This document shows, one piece after another, positions 23,233-34,541 of a stretch of DNA of 64,000 nucleotides (the first letter of the stretch is position 1; the number at the start of each line of letters is the position of its first letter). Source of the DNA: Novakomyces olei (lineage: Eukaryota > Ascomycota > Novakomycetes > Novakomycetales > Novakomycetaceae); contig JADEYG010000009.1 in the NCBI GenBank assembly GCA_016906335.1, positions 1,045,001 to 1,109,000 of the forward strand. The letters are read 5' to 3'. Below the pieces are notes generated by a model, which made no database searches, was not told the origin of the DNA, and was given only the letters and a program-made list of their open reading frames with translations. The translations under genes and the position numbers were made by a program.

Positions 23233-25067
23233 ATGCGCCTCGTACTCACACTGAGCTCGGCCGTCTCAGTTCCTATTGCCGACGTATTAACAGGTATGAT
23301 ACTATTTTTAAAAAGCAAATCATCAAGGTTACGCGTCAAGGCCGTTTAGCTTGCCATCGCTTATTACCACTCTCTATTTTGCTCGTGATTTATCGATTTT
23401 GATCTATGCAGAGCCTGATTAAAAGATTGAAAAGTTAAAAAGTTAATAAATAAAATAAAATTGATTAATGAATGGAAGAATGAGTATGAATTATGAATGA
23501 GCTATTAAAATTGGTTTGCTACTGAATACTAATGACAGGCTCTTCCGATTCTTATGTATTGGCTCGCGTCAAGCAAAATACTGCGAATGGCGTCGAGACT
23601 GTTTCTATGCGCACTGCAACTGCTCATCGTAATACAGATCCAGTTTGGAACCAAACTTGGGAAATTGGTGGAGTTCACACTGACTGCCTGATTGAGTTTG
23701 ATCTTTACGATGAAGACTCAAACAAACAAAATGACGATTTTCTCGGTCGATGTCGCGTAAAGCTGACGTATAATCGTGTATGCCCTGTTTGTGTCCATTC
23801 ATTCATTTATTCATTCATTCGTGCCATTTTTATTCATTGTTACGGCTAAAAACGTTGGAATTGCTACAAGGTTATGCACGTGATACTAAACGTACAGATA
23901 CAAAAGATCAAAGCAGCGCCACTAATGATTGAGCGCAAAGTAAACCCTCACCGGTTAGGGACACCAGTCCGTGTAAAATTGATAAATTTTGTCGTCAGTC
24001 TACTATCAAAACGATCAACTAGTGCTCGACTGAGAGCAGAATTGAAGCTTGAGCCTGAGGATAAAGACGATCTGGGCTACTTGCGAGTTATTTCACCCGT
24101 AGCTTATATTGTCAATTATTCCCCATTGGTTGGCCGGCTGGCGTTAAAAGATACAAAGAAGGAGGAGCAAAAAGAAGAATCTAAAATCAATTCCAACAAA
24201 GAAGATGCCAAAGAAAAGTTGGCAAAAGAAACCGTATTCACTTCTTACCAGATTGCGCTTTTGCAGCCGCTTCTCGATGTGGAGGAAATGCACTTTACCG
24301 GTAATCCACGGCACTCTGTAGTGCATCGTCGCTCTCTCAAAGGTTTCATCTTTAAAAAGGCCGTAAAAAAACAGTACAACGTCATTTATGGGCACAACAA
24401 AAACACGCTGTACGGCTTTTGGGAGCCTCAAAATGCCGGTGAAGGTCTAGTATCTATTCTCGCCCAAGATCCCGATGAAAAGGTGTACACGTACGTCGTC
24501 CTCCGTAGTGGCGAGTGGCGTTTCACAGAAACTGGTCCAACATTTTCCATCAATTACTTGAGCAAGCACTCTATGCACGCGGATGGAGCAAGCGAGGTTT
24601 ATTTTGCAGGCGAAATGTTTTTTATGAAAACCAAAACTATGCTGAAATACGAGCACAAGCTTAAAAACATTGATTTGGAGGCATGGACAGCACAGCGAGA
24701 GAAAGAGGGTCAGTCTGAGAGCGAGCATTACAGGAACATCTTGGAGGAATTGGAAAAAGTTGATGGGCCAGTGGAAGAGTCGAGTGACATCGCTTCCGAG
24801 CTTGAAACTTTACCCGAATGGTCGCTTATTATGGACAATGATTCTGGGACATATTCGCCAGCAAACGATCGACTTCCAACGCTGGAGCAATACATGCAGG
24901 CCAATCTGCCAGATATTAATATCGTGACGGGCTCTGTGAAAAGTGTGAGGATCAAACTTTTGAAACAAGCGAGATGGCAAGCGCGCGCAAGTACAGGAGA
25001 ACACTTTGCTCTTGTGAGCAGCAGCAGCAGCAGCGGAAGTACTGCTAGCACCAGCAGCCTTATTTGA
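23233..25067 (+). CDS. Fungal C2-domain protein
   Basis: Exons 23233-23293, 23539-23777 and 23898-25067; introns of 245 and 120 nt end CTAATGACAG and CTAAACGTACAG; 489 residues. The first 110 or so residues form a C2 domain: LTGSSDSYVLARV, ATAHRNTDPVWNQTWEIGG and FDLYDEDSNKQNDDFLGRC, with the acidic calcium-binding loop residues present. The rest matches an uncharacterised fungal family that follows C2, with LYGFWEPQNAGEGLVS, FTETGPTFSINYLSKHSMHA and VYFAGEMFF. It probably binds membranes in a calcium-dependent way; no enzymatic role is assigned. A lysine/glutamate-rich insert (about residues 195-220) and a Ser-rich C terminus look disordered. Confidence 0.8.
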
Positions 25068-25842
25068 TTGATACCCTAAATGTCGGAATTAACGTATTAT
25101 GGACATGTTGTTATTCAAACTGGAGATTTTGGTGTTTGTTTAATGTTTGCACTATTTATTGTACTTTTTTTCCTTATTTAGAATGCGTACTATGTCTGTT
25201 TATATTTACAATTACATTTATAATTACAAATATCTAGCTTATTATAGCTGGTTTGCTTGTTTCGGTTTCCATACATCTTTTTTGATGGGAATGAAAGCGG
25301 CAATTACTGTCAGGCGCACCATAATACTTTTTCATCACTTTGTGAACATCGTTAGATTTGTTGCAGATGCCAGCTTGAAAGGGCGATGATAACACTAGAG
25401 ATTGAAGTTGAAACGCAAATAAACAAAAATGCTGCCGGTTTAGCGAGCACGCGTTGGTACTGTATTCTAAAAGAATAAACATGTGCGGAACAACAAGCAG
25501 AAAAAGTCTTCCCAAGACCGATTCTGTGGTCGGCTTTACAATAAAATATGAAGTAGTCCGGCGTGGTAAATGATCCCTCGAGGCTGCACGCCCGAGGCTG
25601 CACGCCCGAGGCTGTAAATTTGAGATAAATTTGCGTTCGATTATTGCTCTTTATTGGAAGACGGTGTACAGTTAGTTGAACAAATAATAAAATACATTTT
25701 TTGTCATTTACGTGCTGTCAAAAATCCAGTTTATATATAAATTATTGTAATTTGATTGGAAAATGTTCGTTTGGATGAACCTTGGAATTAGACACTCATA
25801 AAAGCTTCAGCTTAATCTCCCAAAGACATGGTGCGGCCATTC

Positions 25843-25877
<35 letters not shown>

Positions 25878-25996
25878 ATGTATTATCGAACATCCAATAG
25901 AGCTAAAGTTGGGAATAGGCACGTAAGCCAGATGTATCTGATCAGGAATGCAAGCAAAGGATCCCATGAGGGATAAGATTCATAGTTCAACTTTAA

Positions 25997-26039
<43 letters not shown>

Positions 26040-26305
26040 ATGAATAAATAAATAAATTAATAAATTAATAAATAATTAGCCAATTAATTAATTAATTAAT
26101 TAATAATCTAAATATATATTCGGCAAGACTCGAGAAAGGTTCCCCGTTTGGACACTTTACCGTTATCATACTTGAAAATCGGCTGATAGTCGCGTACGTC
26201 ACCGGATAAGCTGTATATAATAGAGGCGACCATAGCGGAAGAGACGAGTGCCTTACCCGAATTTTGGCCAATCAATTGCAGCGCAAAACAAGTGCTGAAT
26301 CGGCA
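25068..26305. other. Intergenic with several microsatellites
   Basis: No gene recognised. Holds an (AT)n run near 25845-25875 and (AAAT)n/(TTAA)n tracts at about 25996-26105. Confidence 0.6.
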
Positions 26306-29300
26306 ATGGTGTTGCACGATGGTGCGTCGTACGCGACTGTTGAGGAGGAGCGTTTGACGGAAGACAAACGGCATAAAAAAGTACGTTCCTTGTCTCGAAG
26401 GTGAGATTTCGTGGTTGTGGTCTAACAATGAACAGTATTGGAAACGTATGGATCTGGCACTTTTTGTCCATTGCTAACCACACTTTTCCGCGCGGTTTAG
26501 GCTGGGGACCGTACTTGAGCGAACGGCAATGGGTAAGTCTTGATTATGAGGCTGCAGCTAATGCCACAGGGAAACGTTAGAGAGGATTATTCGTAAGTTG
26601 CCTGTCTGCGTCTGTCAAGCTGGGCTCTTGTGGCAACTGTGCTTTGGCTTTAGTCGTGATCCGTCGTTATTACTCGTGCCGAGTTTATTGTTATTTTCGT
26701 GTCGCTGCCGTGCATATACTCTATAAACTCTGCCACTCTGCCTTTTTTTTTTGCACTGCCTCATTATTTTACTAGACATCTTTGATCCTTTGTTTATGCT
26801 TTGGCAGTTTATGCTTTGGCAGTTATCCTTTTTCAGTTTATCCTTTGACTGATTTTCGTCTACTCTTTTGCGATTTACACATATTACCTGCCGCTACATT
26901 TACTGAGCCTGGCGTAGTGGGAACGGTGATGCGTGGTCGAGCTTTAGCTACGATGATTCGCGTGCACGTGCGTTTCGCTGGGGCGAAGACGGTATCGGCG
27001 GCTTGTCCGATAACCATCAGTACATGTGTCTGAGCTTTGCGTTTTGGAACGAAAAAGACCCCTACTTGAAGGAACGATTCTTCGGGTTGAGTGGCCATGA
27101 GGGCAATCACGGCGAGGACGTGAAAGAAGTGTACCACTACCTCGACAACACGCCCTCACATTCTTATATGAAAATGCTGTACAAATACCCTCAGCGCGAG
27201 TTTCCCTACGAAGAACTGCGCCGCGTCAATGGCGAATTGGGCCGGGACAAGCCAGAGTACGAGATTTATTCTACTGGCGCCTTTGAGGAGAACCGTTACT
27301 GGGACATTTTCATAGAGTACGGGAAAGATGCGGACAATGCTGAGGAGATTACTATACGTATAACTGCGTACAATCGCGGGCCAGAGCCCGCTTCGCTGCA
27401 CATTATTCCACAGCTGCTTTTCCGCAACGACTGGGTCTGGGGCTACTCTCAACACGAGAAACCCATCGTGGAAAAATCGGAGGGAGAAAACGTTGTGCAT
27501 GCAAAGCACTGGAAACTGGGGGACAGGTACCTTTACTGTCCAGCTGCACCTTCGCCTGAAGCTGGAGAGGGCGATGAGGAAGTTACGCCTACATTTTTGT
27601 TTACAGACAATGATACAAACAAGTCGGTGCTTTACGGGCAAAAGAACGAGAGCAAGTACTGCAAGGACGCTTTCCACCGTCATATAGTAAACAGGAGTGT
27701 CTCAAAGGTTGGTGCCGAGGAAAAACAACATAAAGATAAAGCTCAAGAAGGCAAAGAAGGCAAAGACAAAAAAGAAGAAGGCGTTAAAGAAGAGCCTGCA
27801 GAGGAAGAAGTTACAGTCAATCCAGAGCAGACGGGCACTAAATCTGCAGCCTGGTACAATTTTCAGAATGTTCCAGCGGGCGAGTGTGCAGTTGTAAGGC
27901 TGCGGTTCACTAATCGCCATGAATCTGAGGATTTAGACGACGAAGCAGCAGATCGGATTATCGAAGAGCGTAGTCAAGATGCTGACGAGTTCTATGCAAA
28001 TTTGTCTCCCATGCCAATGACAGATGATCTGCGTAATATTCAGCGCCAGGCGTTTTCCGGGATGCTTTGGAATAAGCAGTTTTATTATTTTGTTTGGTCA
28101 GAATGGGCAGAAGGTGACCCTACTCAGCCTGCACCGCCTCCAGAGCGCCGCGGGCTTCGTAACAGTGCCTGGAAGAACCTATATATAGATGATGTGCTGA
28201 GTATGCCAGACAAGTGGGAGTACCCGTACTTTTGTATCTGGGACACTGCCTTCCACTGTATCCCTCTGGCCATGCTGGACCCGGAGTTTGCTAAAAAGCA
28301 GCTCGACCGGATGACGCGTGAGTGGTACATGCACCCTAACGGCCAATTGCCAGCCTACGAATGGAATTTTAGCGATGTCAACCCGCCTGTTCATGCCTGG
28401 GCGACGTTTAGGGTGTTTAAAATAGAACGTAAACTGTACGGCGTGCAAGATTTGGACTTTTTGGAACGGGTTTTCCAAAAGCTACTTTTGAATTTCACCT
28501 GGTGGGTCAACCGCAAAGACGAAACTGGCCGTAACATCTTTGAAGGCGGGTTCCTGGGCCTCGATAACATTGGCCTCTTTAACCGCTCTGAGCCGCTACC
28601 GACAGGGGGTACGCTGGTGCAGGCAGACGCTACCAGCTGGATGGCCTTTTACTGTCTCAACATGCTGAATATTGCCCTGGAACTGTCCAAGCACCGGCAC
28701 GTTTACGAGGATATTGCCAGCAAGTTTTTCGAGCATTTCTTGCTCATTTCTGACGCAATGGTGTGGCGGAAGACTGGTGACGATGAGGAAGAGCTTTCAC
28801 TGTGGAACGACGAAGACGGGTTTTATTACGATGCGATTTCATGGGGAGGCCCCTTTAGCCAGCAGCTGCGGGTGAGATCACTCGTGGGCCTTATCCCCCT
28901 CTATGCAGTGCTGACAATTGAGCCCGAGGTGATTGAGAAGAACAAGTCGTTTTCCAAGCGGCTGCAATGGTTCATTGAGAACAGGAAGGATGTAGCTGAA
29001 CGCAATATTGCCAGTATAAAATCAAGGGGCAGTGGCCGCAGGCTGCTGCTCTCGCTCGTGAACAAGGACAGACTGATTCGCACACTGGAACGGATGCTGG
29101 ACGAGAGCGAGTTCCTCTCTGACTTTGGAATAAGGTCACTTTCACGTTACCACGAGAAACATCCAGTGTCTATGGAGGTCAATGGCCAAGAGTACAGTGT
29201 GGAATACGTTCCCGGGGACTCCCGCAGTGGAATGTTTGGCGGCAATTCGAACTGGCGAGGTCCTATCTGGCTGGCCACCAACTTTTTGCTTGTAGAGAGT

Positions 29301-29912
29301 CTGCAGCGCTTCTACATGTACTATGGAGACTCCCTTAAAGTAGAATGCCCCACTGGCTCAGGAGTGCGTATGCATCTGGGCAAAGTAGCCGAGATTATTC
29401 AGCACCGTCTGATTCATATATTCGCCATAAACGACGACGGGTGCCGTCCCTGTAACGGTGGTGTAGAGCTGCTCGATCGTGATCCCTATTTCGTGGACAA
29501 TGTAGTGTTCAACGAGTACTTTCACGCTGACACTGGCCGGGGACTGGGCGCCAGCCATCAAATGGGCTGGACTGGGCTAGTGGCAAAGTTTATACAGGAC
29601 ACCAGCATCGACTACCAGCTGGCCAAAACGCCAGCAACGCCTTCGACTACTGCCGCTCATTATTTTGATGAAGTATTCACCAAAATGTCCCGCAGGCACC
29701 GTCGCCGGGGCACAGGCAGATCTTCGCTTGATAGTGCACCTGCTACCGGCGACGAGGAGGATCGGGCGTCTACAAGGACCGAGGACGACGACCAGCAGTC
29801 GCTGATTAATTCTGTAGCCAGAAGGCTGCAGCGGATGCGGTCAACCGAGTATGCCGGGCCGGACTTGGACGAGTTGCGCAGCGATTTCGAAGGAGGGATT
29901 GACAATCCTTGA
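26306..29912 (+). CDS. GH63-family protein (YMR196W-like)
   Basis: Five exons: 26306-26380, 26436-26445 (10 nt), 26501-26532 (32 nt), 26570-26592 (23 nt) and 26918-29912; 1044 residues with all phases consistent. Splicing yields YWKRWGPYLSERQW, then GNVREDYS and GNGDAWS, the conserved N terminus of this family. Further marks are RWGEDGIGGLSDNHQ, GEGNHGEDVKE, KWEYPYFCIWDTAFHCIP, NSNWRGPIW and HADTGRGLGASHQMGWTG. The fold is the (alpha/alpha)6 barrel of GH63 (glucosidase/mannosylglycerate hydrolase-like). The yeast member has no settled substrate, and no signal peptide is seen, so this is not the ER glucosidase I. A lysine/glutamate-rich insert near residue 300 and a disordered Arg/Ser C-terminal tail are extra. 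Confidence 0.9.
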
Positions 29913-30043
29913 TTTAGACTGTACACTGCCTTTGTTTCTAATATAATAAAATGATTAAAATGAAATTAATTCGACCCGAAATTAACATTGTATTAATTAT
30001 ATAGAGCTAACTCGAGATAGGATATCAATCAAGTTAAATCGCA

Positions 30044-30184
30044 TTAAATAAAATAAATAAAATAAATAAAATAAATAAAATAAATAAAATAAATAAAATA
30101 AATAAAATAAATAAAATAAATAAAATAAATAAATAAAATAAATAAAATAAATAAAATAAATAAAATAAATAAAATAAATAAAAT
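30044..30184. repeat. 9-bp microsatellite (AAATAAAAT)n
   Basis: About 15 copies of an AATAAAATA-type unit in the 520-bp gap between the GH63 gene and the next small ORF; nothing else is recognised in that gap. Confidence 0.93.
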
Positions 30185-30432
30185 GCTATACAATTCTATA
30201 CAATTCTATAATAAACTACATAATAAGGAGATGATAATGAAAAATATAGAATAAAGATAATACAATTTTAAAATAGGTATAATTGTACTATCATTATATT
30301 TTTAATTTAACATATTATGAGCGATGATAGAGTATTTTCATTATCATAAGCTCCATCCATATTCAAATAGAATATAAAATATTTAATTCTTTCATCAATC
30401 ATGTCTGACTGCCATTAATCGATTCGCCAAAC

Positions 30433-30774
30433 ATGAGCACGCAAGAGGCCAAGAGACTTTATAAAAAACTGCATTCAAAGCCTCAATCCAAAACTGGAGC
30501 TGAATCAGCGAGTGGAAAAATCTCAAAAACAGCTCCCCAGAAATACGGCAAAGCCGATCTTTTTTCCGGACTCAAGACCGACAAGGGAAGCGTTCGTGGA
30601 GGCAAACGACGAGCAGGAAAAGCCGAACTCGTCTCACAGATCGATGAGTTGTATGCAGAGTGCAATGATGCCACGTTAAAATACCATTTACACAATCAAA
30701 AAGTACGGGAACAAAAGCGACAGGATATGGGGACTGATCTGGAAGCTGTTGTGAATTCTATCGGACTTGATTAA
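30433..30774 (+). CDS. Small basic protein, unrecognised
   Basis: A 113-residue single-exon ORF with coding-like composition. The N-terminal half is lysine/serine-rich and disordered (RLYKKLHSKPQSKTG); the C-terminal half, from about residue 60, is predicted alpha-helical (AELVSQIDELYAECNDATLK). No membrane segment, signal or known motif. I do not recognise the family. It sits alone between AT-rich spacers, with codon use like the neighbouring genes. Confidence 0.55.
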   Translation: MSTQEAKRLYKKLHSKPQSKTGAESASGKISKTAPQKYGKADLFSGLKTDKGSVRGGKRRAGKAELVSQIDELYAECNDATLKYHLHNQKVREQKRQDMGTDLEAVVNSIGLD

Positions 30775-31250
30775 CGCTGGAAAGCTGCATTGCACTTTAC
30801 CTGGTAGAATTAGTCTACTAGATTTTGCAAGTTCTGTACGATTTGCATGATTTTTAGAGTTGGCGTCATGTATTATACTTGAGCTAGAAGCCGGTAAAAA
30901 TGGCGTATACCGAGTGCTAGGCACCTGTTTATATTACGTGTGCATCGGCCTCGTGGCACTTGGCCGCCACTAGACAGGCAAAAAGATCAAGGGTCAGGTA
31001 CGATAGGAGGCGAGCCTTGTTCCATGCTTCACGGCAGTAGCGCGACGAGAAAGAAAGTGGCGCTTTCCCTTGTCGCAGCAGGCTAATACTGGGATAAACA
31101 TGCGAGGTTGAAGCTACGATGTTTCTAGTTTCGCGTTAGAACTAAAAACTATAGGATTATGATCTATTGACTGACCGCACTGATGCTCAAAGCGTCCTTG
31201 AATCATTGTGGTCAATCGACGACATTAGATTAGATCTTAGATATAATAAT

Positions 31251-31278
31251 AAACCCTAACAAACCCTAGGTTTATTAA
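31251..31278. promoter_or_regulatory. Telobox-like motifs upstream of SER2
   Basis: AAACCCTAAC, AAACCCTAGG and TTAACCC in quick succession about 90-120 bp before the SER2 start codon; a TATAAAA sequence follows near 31303. The regulatory role is inferred from position. Confidence 0.4.
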
Positions 31279-31368
31279 CCCTATCTAGCGCTCATGAAAA
31301 GTTTATAAAAATTGAACGTAGATTAGCAACAGTCTACTAGCAGGGCCAAAGCAGCAGCGACAGGGTCA

Positions 31369-32348
31369 ATGGGAGAGTATGTTTTCATTACCAATGGCGT
31401 CACCAAAGAAAGTCTGGTGCCAGCTTTACCCGCGCAATCTTCTTTTCGATTGCTTGAAGATCAACTGCCGATTATAGAGGCAATAGTGCAATTAGACAAT
31501 GAAGAATCTTTAGAGGCAACGCGACACGCGCTGGCCAAATTGCAGGGTGGCATTGATCCTCAGCTTGTCAAGTATCAGACTCTGAAAACTTACCGGTCTC
31601 AGAAACGACTGGCTGTATTTGATATGGACTCGACTTTGATTGAGCAGGAGGTAATTGACGAAATCGCTGCACAAGTTGGGGTTAAAAGCCAAGTAGCCGC
31701 GATTACAGAGCAGGCTATGAATGGCGAGATCGATTTTGCTCAATCGTTCAGGCGCCGGGTCGCTTTATTAAAAGGTTTAAGCGCCGATGTCTTTGAAGTA
31801 GTCAGGCCACGACTGTCCTTTACAAAGGGAGCTCACGAGCTTTGCCGTGCGCTTAAAAGGGAGGGATTTTACCTGGCTGTTGTATCCGGCGGGTTCCTTC
31901 CTTTAGCAAACTATGTAAAACGCGAATTGGGCTTGGATGAAGCACATGCGAATCAGGTATGAGTTTGATACTGAATCTGGGATTAGAAATTTTTTTATAG
32001 TATATTTTATAGTATTTTGCAAACCAGTCTTGCTAATTCCAGCTCGAAATAGTCGATGGCCGCATTACCGGCGAGGTAAAGGGGGACATTGTGAATGGAG
32101 AAGCGAAACGCGATCTTTTGCTGCAGATGGCAGACCGTTTAGGAATTGACGCGAAATTACAAGCAATGGCAGTCGGCGACGGAGCTAACGATCTTCCCAT
32201 GATGGGAGAAGTCGCTCTTGGAGTCGCATGGAACGCGAAACCAAGGGTTCAGCAGCTCGCGCCTAACCGGTACAATGGCGAGAGTCTAGTTGGCATATTG
32301 TACCTGCTGGGGTACGATGCCGAGTCTGCCAAAAAGCTTTACTCATAA
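31369..32348 (+). CDS. SER2: Phosphoserine phosphatase
   Basis: Exons 31369-31956 and 32043-32348, with an 86-nt intron (GTATGA...CTAATTCCAG), giving 297 residues. The last step of serine synthesis: 3-phosphoserine + H2O -> serine + phosphate. HAD-superfamily motifs are complete: DMDSTLIEQE with the nucleophile Asp, the SGGF motif with its serine (VVSGGFLPLANYV), a lysine in the KGDIVNGEAK region, and GDGANDLPMMG. The N-terminal 80 residues replace the ACT-like regulatory part found in some homologues. Cytosolic; no targeting signal seen. Telobox-like motifs and a TATA element lie upstream. Confidence 0.95.
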
Positions 32349-32597
32349 GCGTGCGGTAGACGTGTATCCATGTATTTTAATAGATTTATTGGTGTTTCTC
32401 ATAATGAGCCAAATTATCATGGAGTACAATAGACGAATGCAAAGTTGCAGCTACCGCTGTTTAGTTTTGTGGTCACGGGCGGCCAGAGTACTGCATTGAT
32501 CGTTTGTTTTACGGATAACGCAAGACCGAGACTATATTGGATTGTAACTCAGTGCTTCTTGATGCAAAGAATTTATAAAAGGCCCCAAGAGTAATTT

Positions 32598-32880
32598 TGT
32601 ATAATATAATATAATATAATATAATATAATATAATATAATATAATATAATATAATATAATATAATATAATATAATATAATATAATATAATATAATATAAT
32701 ATAATATAATATAATATAATATAATATAATATAATATAATATAATATAATATAATATAATATAATATAATATAATATAATATAATATAATATAATATAAT
32801 ATAATATAATATAATATAATATAATATAATATAATATAATATAATATAATATAATATAATATAATATAATATAATATAAT
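32598..32880. repeat. Pentanucleotide microsatellite (TATAA)n
   Basis: About 56 essentially perfect copies of a 5-bp unit, 283 bp, between SER2 and the mS41 gene. The long Tyr/Ile/Leu frames read from it are artefacts. Confidence 0.98.
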
Positions 32881-32990
32881 CATCAATTATTTATTCAATA
32901 ATAAATAAAAAAAATGACATTTTCTCGTGTAGGGCAGCATAATATTTTTTAACCTTTGCAAAGGACAAGTTTTATACCCGTACGGCCCGT

Positions 32991-33835
32991 ATGCTGTGCG
33001 TCAACAGCAATGCCGCAGCGGCAAGCGCTGTGAGGCATTGTGCACGGGCGGCAATGCCCTTTTCAACAGCGAGGTCTATAGCCAAAGCGGCGAGAATCCC
33101 TCCGCCTCGGGCACCCGATCATCCGAGCGGTAAGTGCCATCCACAAGATATGCGTGCATGCTCAATGCTGACAGAGTTAAGGTCAGTATATACCCGGCAT
33201 AGACGCCCTTCTCCACTACATTGGTCGGGACATGAAGAAGAAGTTGGAGTCTGTTGTAACGGTAAGTGTTGATTCGTGAATTATAGAGAATTAAATCTAA
33301 TAAATCAAAGGACTGGGACTCTGCCTTCACCGTCACGCGAGAGCAGCTCAAGGAAGCAGGCGTGTCCCCGCGGGACAGACGGTACTTTTTGAGCCAGAGA
33401 AACTATTATGTGCGGGGAGCAAAAGTGGTGCCCAACGAGCTGACGTCTAAAATTAAGCACAAACCCGTGACGGACCCCGTTGTGAAAGCGCGACGAGCAA
33501 AACGGGAGAGGGAACGGGAGGAGCGGGAGAAAAAGCTGCTGAAAACAAACAAGCTGCTGGATTACTTGAACAAACGCATTGTACGGCAGAACAAAAAGTA
33601 CATGGCCGCGCAGAGCAAGCTGGCTGCTGCCAAAAAGGAGCTGGATGCGTCTGTGCTGGGGGACAGCAAAGCGCAGGCGGAGAAGCTGAAAGCGCAAATT
33701 ACGGCGGCTACGCAGAGAGCAAGGCTCAGCCGGGCGAATATCGAAAAGTTCAAGAAACGGCGAGAAATTCTGAGGAGAATCAAGCTTCAAGGACCAAAGC
33801 ATACGCGTTCTACAGTGAGTGTTGCGCAGCGGTAG
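32991..33835 (+). CDS. FYV4: Mitochondrial small-subunit ribosomal protein mS41 (IGR motif)
   Basis: Exons 32991-33129, 33203-33261 and 33311-33835; introns 73 and 49 nt; 240 residues. The N terminus is a typical mitochondrial presequence (CARAAMPFSTARSIAKAARI). Splicing across both introns rebuilds the IGR motif: ALLHYIGRDMKKKLES, then DWDSAFTVTREQLKEAGVS and RDRRYFLSQRNYYVRG, the hallmark of mS41/Fyv4. The rest is a long lysine/arginine-rich helix (about residues 95-230) not needed for family assignment and longer than in budding yeast. It is convergent with DPH4 across a short tandem repeat. Confidence 0.85.
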
Positions 33836-33998
33836 GGTGTCTAGACTACAGCTACTCTTAGCCGTGCTACAAAAATAAATGCATAAATGTATAAATATCT
33901 ATGTATCTTTCTTGACTCTGTTTTGTTATTAGGAATGTTGTTATTAGGAATGCTGTTATAAGGAATGACTTTGCCAGTGACTGTCTGCTTTGAAGCCA

Positions 33999-34075
33999 CT
34001 ATGAAAAGGTAAAGCCGTCTTAAAAGGCAAAGCCGTCTTAAAAAGGCAAAGCCGTCTTAAAATGCAAAGCCGTTT
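33999..34075. repeat. Tandem repeat of about 19 bp between convergent genes
   Basis: Four copies of AAAAGGCAAAGCCGTCTT-like units in the 250-bp gap between the stops of the mS41 gene (+) and DPH4 (-). Confidence 0.9.
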
Positions 34076-34088
34076 AGTGCACTGTTCA

Positions 34089-34541
34089 TCAAAAGTCGTC
34101 GTCCATTATTTCGTAATCCACACGAATTACAAGCGAGCAGCCCGGACAAGCCAGTAAATCGCAGCCCGTCTCCAGATCAGACTCATCGCATTCGAAGCCT
34201 CCATTGGCCCCGCAACGGCACGGGTAGGAGAAACGGCCTGTAGCCTCGTCGTAATCAAAGTCATCAAGATCGACCAGGCAGTGGTAGGCAGCCGGTGCGG
34301 AACCACTGCCATTTAAACCACCGCTCTTCTGCTCGCCCGCAGTATCGATCAGGACTAAATAGGCCCGCCTGACGCTGTCAATACTGACTCTGCCCTCATT
34401 TTCAGAGCTGATTTTGTTTTTGTCCGGGTGGTGCTTGAGAAGCGTTTCCCTATACGCTTTCCGTACAATAGAGGCAACAGCCGCCGTTCCAAGATCGGCC
34501 GGCGAAAGGTTTAGAATTTTTCGCGCCTGCTCTTGGTTCAT
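34089..34541 (-). CDS. DPH4: Diphthamide biosynthesis J-protein Dph4
   Basis: Single-exon, 150 residues. J domain at residues 5-67 with the HPDK motif (LLKHHPDKNK). The C-terminal CSL-type zinc finger is complete: YPCRCGANGGFECDESDLE, then GCDLLACPGCSLVIRV. Dph4 (Jjj3 in yeast, DNAJC24 in humans) supports the first steps of diphthamide synthesis on eEF2 by handling iron/electron supply and stimulating Hsp70. A glycine-rich linker (about residues 72-82) joins the two domains. Cytosolic. Length is close to the family norm. Confidence 0.93.
   Translation of the reverse strand: MNQEQARKILNLSPADLGTAAVASIVRKAYRETLLKHHPDKNKISSENEGRVSIDSVRRAYLVLIDTAGEQKSGGLNGSGSAPAAYHCLVDLDDFDYDEATGRFSYPCRCGANGGFECDESDLETGCDLLACPGCSLVIRVDYEIMDDDF

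Noticed and set aside
27156-27683. 175-residue antisense ORF under the GH63 gene
   Set aside because: Shadow of a strongly coding exon; no similarity and no upstream signals.
32509-32886. 125-residue YYIIL repeat protein
   Set aside because: A pure translation of the TATAA pentamer array; no flanking conserved sequence.
33305-33802. 165-residue antisense ORF under the mS41 gene
   Set aside because: Shadow frame of the lysine-rich exon; the plus strand has the spliced IGR motif.
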